Assembly (NCBI GenBank): GCA_910588205.1
Contig: CAJUQK010000009.1
Location: 1 to 64,000, forward strand
DNA: 64,000 nt
Direction: 5' to 3'
Origin: an uncultured Eggerthellaceae bacterium
Lineage (GTDB): Bacteria; Actinomycetota; Coriobacteriia; Coriobacteriales; Eggerthellaceae
Shown: positions 24,388-32,704 of the stretch, piece after piece
How positions within the stretch are numbered: the first letter of the stretch is position 1
Layout of the letters: each line of letters opens with the position of its first letter
The notes under the pieces: model-generated
Database searches by the model: none
What the model saw: only the letters and a program-made list of their open reading frames with translations
Told to the model about the DNA's origin: nothing
Translations under genes and position numbers: made by a program

Positions 24388-24703
24388 TCTTCAAGGTCTT
24401 ATCGCACGCTGAGAGCACTTTACTATAAGAATCATGCAAGATACCTGATTTAGCGATAAATAAGACGTCGTAGTCCTTCCAGTCTCCCTCTAAATGCCGA
24501 TACAATTCCCTTAGTCGTCTTTTTGCAGCGTTCCTCCATACTGCATTACCATGTTTTTTTCCTGCAATAAAAGCAACACGACCATCACGGTCGTGTTCAA
24601 TGCTCGATTCATCCTTGATCATTACCGTGATGAACCTATTTGAAAGACGTTTTCCCTGAGAGAAGATAGCTGATATCTCCTCATTGGATTTGATCGTCTT
24701 CAA
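24368..24703 (-). CDS. rnpA: ribonuclease P protein component
   Basis: A 111-residue protein subunit of RNase P, which helps the catalytic RNA mature tRNA 5' ends. The RNR signature is GNAVWRNAAKRRLRELYR. The start codon is TTG at 24703, nine nt after the rpmH stop, without a clear SD, so it probably depends on translation of rpmH. The 3' end overlaps yidD by 20 nt. Confidence 0.92.
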   Translation of the reverse strand: MKTIKSNEEISAIFSQGKRLSNRFITVMIKDESSIEHDRDGRVAFIAGKKHGNAVWRNAAKRRLRELYRHLEGDWKDYDVLFIAKSGILHDSYSKVLSACDKTLKNVKRES

Positions 24704-24712
24704 AGGTTAGGT

Positions 24713-24847
24713 CTACACACAAAGGCGCTTACGTCCTTTAGCGCGCCTTCTTGCTAGAACAGCACGTCCACCCTTCGTAGACATACGAGCACGGAAACCA
24801 TGGGTCTTAGCACGCTTGCGCTTATTTGGTTGATATGTACGCTTCAT
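24713..24847 (-). CDS. rpmH: 50S ribosomal protein L34
   Basis: A 44-residue, very basic protein with the full L34 signature MKRTYQPNKRKRAKTHGFRA, then STKGGRAVLARRRAKGRKRL. It is the first gene of the rpmH-rnpA-yidD-yidC-jag cluster and sits behind a strong promoter at 24889-24916. Confidence 0.97.
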   Translation of the reverse strand: MKRTYQPNKRKRAKTHGFRARMSTKGGRAVLARRRAKGRKRLCV

Positions 24848-25169
24848 CAGTAAATCCTTCTTCTAGAAATAGAGGCAAGTGACTGAGAAGTATACCGCGG
24901 AGTTCATGCATGTCAATCATGAATTCGATGTTTTGCTGTCTCTAAACGTTGAAGAGGAAATCCCCATAAAGGTTTCCCGTTAGATGTCTTTTAAATCATC
25001 ATAATAATAAGGATGGTTGAAATAAGGAAATCTCACAAGATCACAGGTCAGAGCTAAGAAGAACATCAACATATACCGTGAATAACTTGTTTTAGGATTC
25101 AACTATCCAAAAGATCAATGAAGTCGGAATGAACCAACGATCAAGAGGATAAGAACCAAAAACAAAAAG
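24848..25169. other. 322-nt spacer between dnaA and rpmH
   Basis: AT-rich and without an open frame of note. It contains the rpmH promoter near its left end. No exact TTATCCACA DnaA box was seen, so it is a weaker origin candidate than 27612-28247. Confidence 0.6.
24889..24916 (-). promoter_or_regulatory. sigma-A promoter of the rpmH cluster
   Basis: On the minus strand TTGACA (24916-24911) and TATACT (24894-24889) are separated by 16 nt, about 40 nt upstream of the rpmH start. Confidence 0.85.
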
Positions 25170-26696
25170 TTATAAGTCCTTTATCAACTTCTTAAGAACC
25201 TCAACTTCCTCTTGTACATTCCTATTCTGGAGCAACATACTCTCAACCTTACCCACGGAATGCATGACCGTGGAATGATCCTTCCCGAACTTCGTCCCGA
25301 TATTCGCGTAAGGGACATCAAGCAATTGACGGCAGAGATACATAGCGATCTGCCGAGGGAATAGAACTTCCCGCGAACGAGAGGATCCTATAAGGTCGCT
25401 ATGTTTGACCTTATAGTAATTCTCCACCTGTTTCTGGATATCTTCTATCGTGAGATTCTTCGACATCATCCCCATGAAATGATCTTCAAGGAGCGTACGC
25501 ACTTCATTGATGGAAATAGTGTCACTCCCTGAAAGATTCAGATGGTAGATGACGATAGTCACAGCACCCTTGAGCTCTCGGATATTTGACCCAGAATTCT
25601 CTGCGATATAAGCCTGTATCTCTTCGGGGATATATAAGGATTCATTTCCATTCATCCGCTTGTATTCATTGATATAGCTCTTCACGATGGCTATTTTCGT
25701 CTCAACCTCAGGAGGTTGGATATCCACCGTTCCCCCCTGCATGAACCGTGAGCGGTAACGCTCTTCGATATCGATGTTTTTCGGTGCTCTATCAGCAGAG
25801 AGGATGATCTGTTTGTCCTGGTTGATGAGATTATTGAATATTTGAAAGACGATATTCAATGTTTGTGTCTTGCCTTGGAAGTATTGGATATCATCCACCA
25901 GGAGCACATCTGCCGTCTCATAATGGGTCTTGAAGTTCTTATAGCTAGATTTTTCCCTGTCATATTGAGCCACTGCATCGGTATATTCACTGATGAGTTC
26001 TTCTGCGTCTACATAGATCGTAGTGATATCAGGCCTTGTTCTATTGATGTAATTTTGGATAGCCCGAAGGAGATGAGTCTTTCCTAATCCGCTCCGTCCA
26101 TAGATGAAGAGCGGGTTCAAGGGAGTGTTCCCAGGGAATTCTGCCACCTGAACAGCCATCGAGTACGCCATTCGATTCGATTCGCCGATAACGAAGTTCT
26201 CGAAGGTGAAGCTGGAAAGCGAAGCGTCAGGGTTGATGAAAGTATTATTTTGGGGCTGTTGATCCTTATTGGTATCTCCCTTTTCCTGTTCGGTCCGCTG
26301 GATGAAATCAGGGATCCTGAATCGATCATCTTGAGCTTCTGAAGACCCTTCGATAACGAAGCTTTGTTCATCGTTCTTAGGATGTATCGGCGGGGTTTGG
26401 GGAAGGGTAGGTTGTGTGGTGATAGGTTGTGCGCCACTTTCATCCACTTCGATGACCACATCGAATGTGATCTGATAGAGATCCTCAAGAGCGCGCAAGA
26501 TGATCCCTGAGAAATTCTTCTCAGCCCAGGTTTTCATAAAACTAGATTCAGTTGTCAATAAAAGGAATCCATCACTGATAGCCTGAGGTTGGATACGTGT
26601 GAGAAGAGCGTTGAACTGGGATGTATTGACATCGGGGTAGGAAGATACCTTTTCACAGATCTCTTCCCATTTTTTAGTCAATTCAGTCGGCTGCAT
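25170..26696 (-). CDS. dnaA: chromosomal replication initiator DnaA
   Basis: A 508-residue AAA+ initiator that binds DnaA boxes and opens oriC. Domain I covers about 1-85; domain II is a Pro/Gln/Asp-rich linker of about 85 residues. Domain III carries FIYGRSGLGKTHLLRAI (Walker A) and ADVLLVDDIQYF (Walker B). Domain IV ends with the DnaA signature FGKDHSTVMHSVGKV. ATG 26696 (MQPTELTKKWEEI) is preferred, with GAAGGT upstream; the frame extends 19 codons further. A TTTTCCACA DnaA-box-like site lies upstream near 26764, compatible with autoregulation. It points away from dnaN, unlike the common dnaA-dnaN operon. Confidence 0.95.
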   Translation of the reverse strand: MQPTELTKKWEEICEKVSSYPDVNTSQFNALLTRIQPQAISDGFLLLTTESSFMKTWAEKNFSGIILRALEDLYQITFDVVIEVDESGAQPITTQPTLPQTPPIHPKNDEQSFVIEGSSEAQDDRFRIPDFIQRTEQEKGDTNKDQQPQNNTFINPDASLSSFTFENFVIGESNRMAYSMAVQVAEFPGNTPLNPLFIYGRSGLGKTHLLRAIQNYINRTRPDITTIYVDAEELISEYTDAVAQYDREKSSYKNFKTHYETADVLLVDDIQYFQGKTQTLNIVFQIFNNLINQDKQIILSADRAPKNIDIEERYRSRFMQGGTVDIQPPEVETKIAIVKSYINEYKRMNGNESLYIPEEIQAYIAENSGSNIRELKGAVTIVIYHLNLSGSDTISINEVRTLLEDHFMGMMSKNLTIEDIQKQVENYYKVKHSDLIGSSRSREVLFPRQIAMYLCRQLLDVPYANIGTKFGKDHSTVMHSVGKVESMLLQNRNVQEEVEVLKKLIKDL

Positions 26697-26804
26697 AGAA
26701 TGACCTTCCATGAAGGTGGGTATATCAATGAGTACGATTAGAGTTTTACACAATTGTAGAGGTTTTCCACAATAATCAAAAGAAGAATCCGAGGAATTCC
26801 TCCC

Positions 26805-27611
26805 CTATAAGGTTCGAACGAGATCTTTCCCTAACGGCGTTAGAGTGTATTTCTTCCCAATCTGCGTCACGATACCTAAGTCCCGGAGTTTCTTCAATTC
26901 GTTATACATACTCCCACTCGGTATATTCATAGTGGTATAGAGGTCTTTCACGCCCCATATGCTCTCTGTTTTGAATAAAGGAAGAAATGAGATAGCACGT
27001 TTTGAAAGAAGGGGGAGAAGCATATCAACACTCAAAGAAGCATCTTTAGATCCGGCTGCCTCTAAAGAAGGAAGATTCCTTTCTTCCTCTGAAACTAAGC
27101 TAATGGTAACCACAGCCCCTGTGCTTAGATTATCTTCAATACGAATATTCCCATGCTTTGTCTCAAGGTATTCCTTAACGATAGGCAACCCAGAGCCTAC
27201 TCCATTGATGTATTGCTTCATCTCATGAGTGGCAGAAGAATAGCCAGGAAGCTGAGCTTTTTCCTTATCTACGATACCGGGACCTTGATCAGTGAAGCGA
27301 ATCGTGTTCCCTTTATCGAATATAGAGATGACCATTTCAGTGAATTCAGCATGGATGAAATTCTCTGAAACTTGGAGGATGACCGTGTAGGGGATAGACC
27401 CCCCTAGACTACTCGCTTCTGAATAGATCGAGGCAGCTAACTCTCCAATGAACTCCTTCGTAGTGTTCGGTTTGATATCCAATATTCGAGGAGAGCTGAG
27501 GAGATCGTCATAGATAGCGATACGAGCGGGAGTCTTCACAAAAGAAAGAGAGCCTTCAAATGACGAAGACTTCCCTCGTTGCGCATCTTCATATGTGATG
27601 TTCTGATCCAA
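26805..27611 (-). CDS. HATPase (GHKL) plus winged-helix protein beside the origin
   Basis: A 268-residue protein of unknown role. Residues of about 50-170 form a histidine-kinase/anti-sigma-type ATP-binding fold: VSENFIHA (N box), DQGPGI (G1) and INGVGSGLPIVKEYLE (G2). There is no phosphoacceptor His domain and no membrane segment. The last ~80 residues look like a winged-helix domain (SIWGVKDLYTTMNIPSGSMY, ELKKLRDLGIVTQIG, TLTPLGKDLV). The start codon is TTG 27611 with GGGAAG upstream. It lies about 110 nt upstream of dnaA on the same strand and borders the putative oriC. An ATP-dependent regulator of dnaA or origin activity is a guess from position. Confidence 0.65.
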   Translation of the reverse strand: MDQNITYEDAQRGKSSSFEGSLSFVKTPARIAIYDDLLSSPRILDIKPNTTKEFIGELAASIYSEASSLGGSIPYTVILQVSENFIHAEFTEMVISIFDKGNTIRFTDQGPGIVDKEKAQLPGYSSATHEMKQYINGVGSGLPIVKEYLETKHGNIRIEDNLSTGAVVTISLVSEEERNLPSLEAAGSKDASLSVDMLLPLLSKRAISFLPLFKTESIWGVKDLYTTMNIPSGSMYNELKKLRDLGIVTQIGKKYTLTPLGKDLVRTL

Positions 27612-28247
27612 ACACTTCCCAATCTCTAAACGCAGATAAGGTACCTCAGTTCAAGGATGATACATCCCCCAAAAATGAAACTTTCGATGGATTTCACAGT
27701 TTTCAACATTTTATTCATAAAAAGTGGAAAACAAATCAAATGGTCAGAAGAGATAGAGAATAAGGGATCTACAACAGTGAATAACTACCAAAAATTATTC
27801 TTGACAATCCCCTGATTTAAGCGATTCCCTGATAGAGACGTTGCATTTGTTTCGATTTAAGATAACCATCTCACGCAGAATGAAATCAGAATAGAACAGA
27901 TATTCGTTCCGGGATAGAATAAGAAAAATCCCTGTATATCAATGGTTTTTAGGATATCCGGATAAACCTCATCATAAGAAATACACAATCGAGATTCTCA
28001 TAATCAGAGGACTTTTACAGGTAAGAAAGAGGGATTTTGACACCAAAAGCTCATTTCTGAGGAAGTTATCAACATTTTCCACTTTTACAAGAACAGTGCA
28101 CGTGGAATACTAAGATGAAATGAATTATATTTATCATTTTTCAAAGCGTTGAAAAAGAGAATATGAAATACAGGATGAATCCTTGAAACCCCATGATAGA
28201 AAGCTCATAGAGGTATAATCCTCTAGAAATACGCGAGGGAGGATGTC
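27612..28247. other. putative replication origin oriC (AT-rich, gene-free)
   Basis: A 636-nt AT-rich spacer where gene orientation switches from minus (left) to plus (right). DnaA-box-like sequences include TTATCAACA (28066-28074), directly followed by TTTTCCACT (28075), and TTTTCAACA (27700-27708); GTGGAAAAC-type inverted sites also occur near 27724. No perfect TTATCCACA was found. The right end holds a -10 TATAAT (28214-28219) and a strong SD for dnaN. Confidence 0.7.
28214..28219 (+). promoter_or_regulatory. -10 element of the dnaN promoter
   Basis: TATAAT 29 nt upstream of ATG 28248; the matching -35 is weak. GAGGGAGGA then serves as SD. Confidence 0.5.
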
Positions 28248-29345
28248 ATGAGATTCAGTATCAACAAGACGGAGCTCAGTAACGCGCTCGCCGTGGTGAT
28301 GAAAGGTGTTTCAACGCGTTCAACGCTCCCCATCCTCTCAGGTGTCTTTATAGAAGCTAAGACGGACCAGATCACCCTCCAAGGCACTGATCTAGAACTC
28401 TCTGTTGAAGTCAGTGCTCCCGCACTTGTTGAGGAAGAGGGAAGAACAGTCGTTCCTGGTAAGCTCTTCTCAGAGATCGTTCGAAGCCTTCCTGATGCTG
28501 CCGTTCATATCGAGACCAATGAGAATGATGTTAAGGTGGTCTGTGATACCTCTTCGTTCTCTGTTTGGACGCTTAACCCGGATGATTTCCCTGGATTTCC
28601 TACAGTAGAAACGAATCAACAAGTCATCCTTCCCCTCAATATATTCACGAGCATGGTCAAGCGTGTTTCACGGGTTGTCTCTCGCGATGAGAGCCGGATG
28701 ATCCTCACTGGTGTGCTCATCGAGCTTGAAGATGATCAACTCAAGATGGTCGCAACGGATTCCTACCGGCTTGCTCTTGCGAAAACGAAGCTAGCAGACA
28801 CCAAAGCTGACGAATTCAATGCTGTTATCGCGGGTGCATTCCTTAATGATGTTTGCGGTGTCCCTATGGAAGACACAGACATCACGCTTGGTCTTTCAGA
28901 TAACCAGATCGTGATCACCTGTGGGAAGACCGTCTTCATCAATCGCCGGATAGAAGGAAACTATCCTAATTATCGCCAGTTGCTCCCTACTGATTACAAC
29001 ACCCGTGTGACTTTGGAGTTAGCTCCCTTCACAGCGGCCGTTAAACGTGCAGCGATCCTCAGCTCATCTTCAGCACCTATGCGTTTCGATATCAACAACA
29101 CCACGCAAACCCTTCAGATCTACGTGAAGGCCACTGATGTAGGGTCAGTGCAAGAGACTACCAGTTGCGAAGCAGTGGGTGATGATGTTGAGATCGCATT
29201 CAATTCTGCTTATGTGGTAGATGGGCTTTCCGCTATCAAGGGCGAAAAGGTTCATTTCGATATTCTTGACGGTATGAAACCGGGCATCTTTCGTACCGTA
29301 GAGGAAGATGATTTCCTCTACCTCATCATGCCTGTGCGTATCTGA
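28248..29345 (+). CDS. dnaN: DNA polymerase III beta subunit (sliding clamp)
   Basis: A 365-residue ring-forming clamp that tethers DNA polymerases. Three clamp repeats are visible, with STRSTLPILSGVFIEA in the first, SRDESRMILTGVLIE in the second, and the C-terminal FDILDGMKPGIF and LIMPVRI. Start ATG 28248 follows GAGGGAGGA. It opens the plus-strand dnaN-recF-gyrB-gyrA series and faces away from dnaA across the putative origin. Confidence 0.95.
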   Translation: MRFSINKTELSNALAVVMKGVSTRSTLPILSGVFIEAKTDQITLQGTDLELSVEVSAPALVEEEGRTVVPGKLFSEIVRSLPDAAVHIETNENDVKVVCDTSSFSVWTLNPDDFPGFPTVETNQQVILPLNIFTSMVKRVSRVVSRDESRMILTGVLIELEDDQLKMVATDSYRLALAKTKLADTKADEFNAVIAGAFLNDVCGVPMEDTDITLGLSDNQIVITCGKTVFINRRIEGNYPNYRQLLPTDYNTRVTLELAPFTAAVKRAAILSSSSAPMRFDINNTTQTLQIYVKATDVGSVQETTSCEAVGDDVEIAFNSAYVVDGLSAIKGEKVHFDILDGMKPGIFRTVEEDDFLYLIMPVRI

Positions 29346-29377
29346 TATTCCTATGAGCTACCACCTATAAGGTCTTC

Positions 29378-30451
29378 TTGGTGTCATTAAGGATCCAAGA
29401 TATCACGCTGGCGAATTTTCGCTCATATCAGCATTTCGCTCTGAATAGCCTAGAGGAATTGAATATCCTCTTCGGCCCGAATGCTATCGGGAAGACCAAT
29501 GTGATAGAGGCCCTTCAGTTATTGACTGCCCTTACCTCTTTCCGTAAAGCCACGTCTTCTGAGATGACCAAACGGGGGAGCTCCGATTTCTTACTCTCAG
29601 CGAATATGTCTGATGGGAATCGGCAACTTGAGGTTGAGCTTGTGTTCGATGGAGAGAAACGTACCTATCGATTGAATGGTAAGACCCGCACCATTAAAGA
29701 TCTTAAAGGGATGATACCTGCTATCCTCTTCGCGCCGGAGGACCTTGATCTCGTGAAGCGGTCGGACTCATTGCGCCGCGGTGAGATCGATCTCATAGGA
29801 CAGCAGGTCAACGCGAACTACTATCAGATCACCCGCGATTTCGAGAAGCTTCTGCGACACAGGAATCGGCTTCTCAAAGATGAAGCCCCCGATGACCTCT
29901 TAGATGCACTGTCTGAGCTCTTCACGAAAGTGGGATCGCAATTGACAGCCTACCGGCGAGCGCTCATTGAGCGCATGACCCCCTTTTTCATAGAGGCGTA
30001 TAAGGATATCTCCGGGGGTGAAGAGCTAGCCGTGAACTATATCCCTTCTTCCGAGGATCAAGAGGACTTTCAGAAGAAGCAAGAGGAAGCACGGATAGAA
30101 GAGCGAGCTCGTCATCAAACGATCATAGGACCACACCGGGATAAGATCCAGTTCCTCATCAATGGAATGGATGTCGGCTCTTTTGCTAGCCAGGGTCAGC
30201 AGAGAAGCGTGGTCCTTTCATTGAAGATGGCAGAGGTTCGATTGATCGAAGAGATACTCCAACAGAAGCCTGTTCTCCTTCTGGATGATGTGATGAGCGA
30301 ATTAGATGCACAGCGGCGACAGGCTATGGTCGAGTATCTTTTACCTGAGACACAAACCTTCATCACCACTGCGAATCTAGAATACTTCGATATAAGAATG
30401 CGTGAAAAAGCGCTGATTATAGACATCCAAAAGCATCTTACGAGTAGGTAG
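29378..30451 (+). CDS. recF: DNA replication and repair protein RecF
   Basis: A 357-residue SMC-like ATPase that loads RecA at single-strand gaps. It shows FGPNAIGKTNVIEAL (Walker A), SQGQQRSVVLSLKMAEV (signature) and PVLLLDDVMSELD (Walker B). The start is uncommon: TTG 29378 or the adjacent GTG 29381, both behind AAGG. It follows dnaN after 32 nt. Confidence 0.92.
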   Translation: MVSLRIQDITLANFRSYQHFALNSLEELNILFGPNAIGKTNVIEALQLLTALTSFRKATSSEMTKRGSSDFLLSANMSDGNRQLEVELVFDGEKRTYRLNGKTRTIKDLKGMIPAILFAPEDLDLVKRSDSLRRGEIDLIGQQVNANYYQITRDFEKLLRHRNRLLKDEAPDDLLDALSELFTKVGSQLTAYRRALIERMTPFFIEAYKDISGGEELAVNYIPSSEDQEDFQKKQEEARIEERARHQTIIGPHRDKIQFLINGMDVGSFASQGQQRSVVLSLKMAEVRLIEEILQQKPVLLLDDVMSELDAQRRQAMVEYLLPETQTFITTANLEYFDIRMREKALIIDIQKHLTSR

Positions 30452-30600
30452 TCAGGGTTTTTGCTGATAAGCGCTTAAAACGGCTCATATTCCCCCGTTT
30501 AAGAGGCTGGTTTATAAAAAAGCGTATGTTTGTATGATAAAATCGTTCGGTCAAAACAAGAAAACCCCATTCAAAGCCTAATCACAGCAAGGGAGTGGCT

Positions 30601-32547
30601 ATGGCATCTAATGCAAGTAATGGCAATTACGGTGCGGAGAATATCCGTGTCCTTGAGGGGCTCGAAGCCGTTCGCATCCGCCCTGGTATGTATATCGGCT
30701 CTACTGGGCCGCGCGGCCTGCATCATCTGGTCTACGAGGTCGTGGATAACTCCGTCGATGAGGCGCTGGCAGGATATTGTGACAAGATCGAAGTGACCAT
30801 CCATGAGGATAACTCCGTTACCGTGACCGACAACGGCCGCGGCATTCCGGTTGAGAAGCATCCTCAAGAGGGAATCCCTACCGTGGAGGTGGTCTTGACC
30901 ATCCTCCACGCAGGCGGCAAGTTCGGTGATGGTGGATACAAGACCTCCGGCGGCCTCCACGGCGTGGGTGTATCTGTGGTGAATGCGCTTTCCACCATGA
31001 CGCGCGTCAGTGTCAAACGCGATGGTTTCGAATATGAGATGGATTTCGAACGTGGAGTCACCAAGACGAAGCTCCACAAATTAGGAAAGGCGAAGGGCAC
31101 CGGTACTAAGGTGACCTTCTGGCCTGATCCTGAGATATTCACCGAGACCACCACCTTTGATTTCGACACATTGGCGAACCGGTTCCGGGAGATGTCGTTC
31201 CTGAACAAAGGATTGACCATCATTCTGCAGGATGAACGTCGCAAAGGGCCAGATGGCAATCCCATCACTGAAACATTCAAGGCCGAAGGTGGCATCATCG
31301 ATTTCGTCACCTACCTCAACGAGGGTAAGGAAACGCTGAACAAGCCCATCTACTTTGAGGCCGAGAACCCTGATGGTGAAGTGGAGATAGCCCTTCAGTG
31401 GTCCACCTCCTACAGCGCCACCATCATGGCCTTCGCCAACAACATCAACACCACCGAAGGCGGTACCCATCTCGAGGGTTTCAAGAACGCGCTCACGCGC
31501 ACTATCAATGATTACGCGCGGGGGAAGGGGTTGTTGAAGGAGAAGGATTCGAACCTTTCGGGCGAAGATGCCCGCGAAGGGCTGTCTGCAGTGATATCCG
31601 TCAAGCTGCATGATCCTCAATTCGAGGGGCAGACGAAGACGAAGCTGGGTAACACAGAGATCCGTGGCCTGGTGCAGAATGCGGTGGCTCAAGGTCTGGC
31701 GGAGTATCTGGAAGAGAATCCTACTCCGGCAAAACGGATCATCAATAAAGCATCCCAGGCGCTCAAGGCCCGCGAGGCTGCCCGTAAGGCTCGCGAGGCA
31801 ACGCGCCGTAAGGGCGTTCTAGATTCTTTCGCACTTCCGGGTAAGCTGGCAGACTGCTCTTCGAAGGATGCGTCTCTCTCTGAGATCTTCATCGTAGAGG
31901 GTGATTCCGCAGGCGGCTCTGCCAAGCAAGCGCGTGATCGTAAGTTCCAGGCCATCCTACCCTTGCGCGGTAAGATCCTGAACGTGGAGAAAGCGGGCCT
32001 CCACCGCTCCCTTTCTTCCGATACCATCTCTTCGCTCATCACTGCCATCGGCACGAACATCGGCGAGGATTTCGACGCTGATAAAGCGCGCTACCATCGC
32101 ATTGTCATCATGACGGATGCTGATGTTGACGGTGCCCACATCCGTTGTCTTCTCCTGACGTTCTTCTATCGGTATATGCCAGAGCTCATCGCTCGCGGGT
32201 ATATCTATATCGCGTGCCCACCTATCTTCGGTATCAAGAAGAAGAATTCCCGCTCCACGAAGATCGAGCGCTATGTTTACGATGAAAGTGCCCTCTCAGC
32301 AGCGCTTAAGGAGATGGGTGGTTCAGATCGGTTCGACGTTCAGCGATACAAAGGTTTGGGTGAGATGGATCCGGAGCAGCTGTGGGAGACCACCATGGAG
32401 CCGCAGCACAGGATGATGCTCAAGGTTGAGATAGAGGATGCCGCCCAAGCCGAGCGTGTGGTGTCTGAATTGATGGGCGATCAAGTGGAGCCGCGTAAGA
32501 AGTTCATACAAACCCATGCCAAAGACGTCCGGTTCTTGGATATCTAG
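30601..32547 (+). CDS. gyrB: DNA gyrase subunit B
   Basis: A 648-residue ATPase subunit of gyrase. The GHKL ATPase motifs are EVVDNSVDEALAG, TDNGRGIPV and GLHGVGVSVVNALS; the TOPRIM domain has EIFIVEGDSAGGSAKQ and MTDADVDGAHI; the C-terminus has QRYKGLGEMDPEQLWETT. ATG 30601 is preferred, as AAGGGAG lies just before it; an in-frame GTG at 30595 overlaps that SD. An AT-rich spacer with a hairpin (CTTAAAACGG/CCGTTTAAG near 30472) separates it from recF, so it may have its own promoter. Confidence 0.96.
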   Translation: MASNASNGNYGAENIRVLEGLEAVRIRPGMYIGSTGPRGLHHLVYEVVDNSVDEALAGYCDKIEVTIHEDNSVTVTDNGRGIPVEKHPQEGIPTVEVVLTILHAGGKFGDGGYKTSGGLHGVGVSVVNALSTMTRVSVKRDGFEYEMDFERGVTKTKLHKLGKAKGTGTKVTFWPDPEIFTETTTFDFDTLANRFREMSFLNKGLTIILQDERRKGPDGNPITETFKAEGGIIDFVTYLNEGKETLNKPIYFEAENPDGEVEIALQWSTSYSATIMAFANNINTTEGGTHLEGFKNALTRTINDYARGKGLLKEKDSNLSGEDAREGLSAVISVKLHDPQFEGQTKTKLGNTEIRGLVQNAVAQGLAEYLEENPTPAKRIINKASQALKAREAARKAREATRRKGVLDSFALPGKLADCSSKDASLSEIFIVEGDSAGGSAKQARDRKFQAILPLRGKILNVEKAGLHRSLSSDTISSLITAIGTNIGEDFDADKARYHRIVIMTDADVDGAHIRCLLLTFFYRYMPELIARGYIYIACPPIFGIKKKNSRSTKIERYVYDESALSAALKEMGGSDRFDVQRYKGLGEMDPEQLWETTMEPQHRMMLKVEIEDAAQAERVVSELMGDQVEPRKKFIQTHAKDVRFLDI

Positions 32548-32576
32548 GGCGGGGGTTTGTTTCGGGTGAAGCGTTA

Positions 32577-32602
32577 GGGCGAATCACGATCCGCCCCTAC
32601 GG
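32577..32602. repeat. short palindromic repeat (GGGCGAATC type)
   Basis: GGGCGAATCACGATCCGCCC followed by CTACGG, in the gyrB-gyrA spacer. Confidence 0.7.
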
Positions 32603-32624
32603 AACAGGAAGTTGTCCCGGGGAC

Positions 32625-32650
32625 GGGCGGATCACGGTCGGGCCCTACGG
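32625..32650. repeat. short palindromic repeat (GGGCGGATC type)
   Basis: GGGCGGATCACGGTCGGGCC followed by CTACGG, a partly mismatched member next to the previous one. Confidence 0.6.
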
Positions 32651-32704
32651 AACCGAGTGAGAGTTTGTTTCGAAGTTTGATGAACACAGTTGAAAGGGAA
32701 CTGT

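Noticed and set aside
28663..28680. parS-like sequence in dnaN starting GTGTTTCACGGG
   Set aside because: Only the left half matches; the right half differs at several positions and the palindrome is lost.
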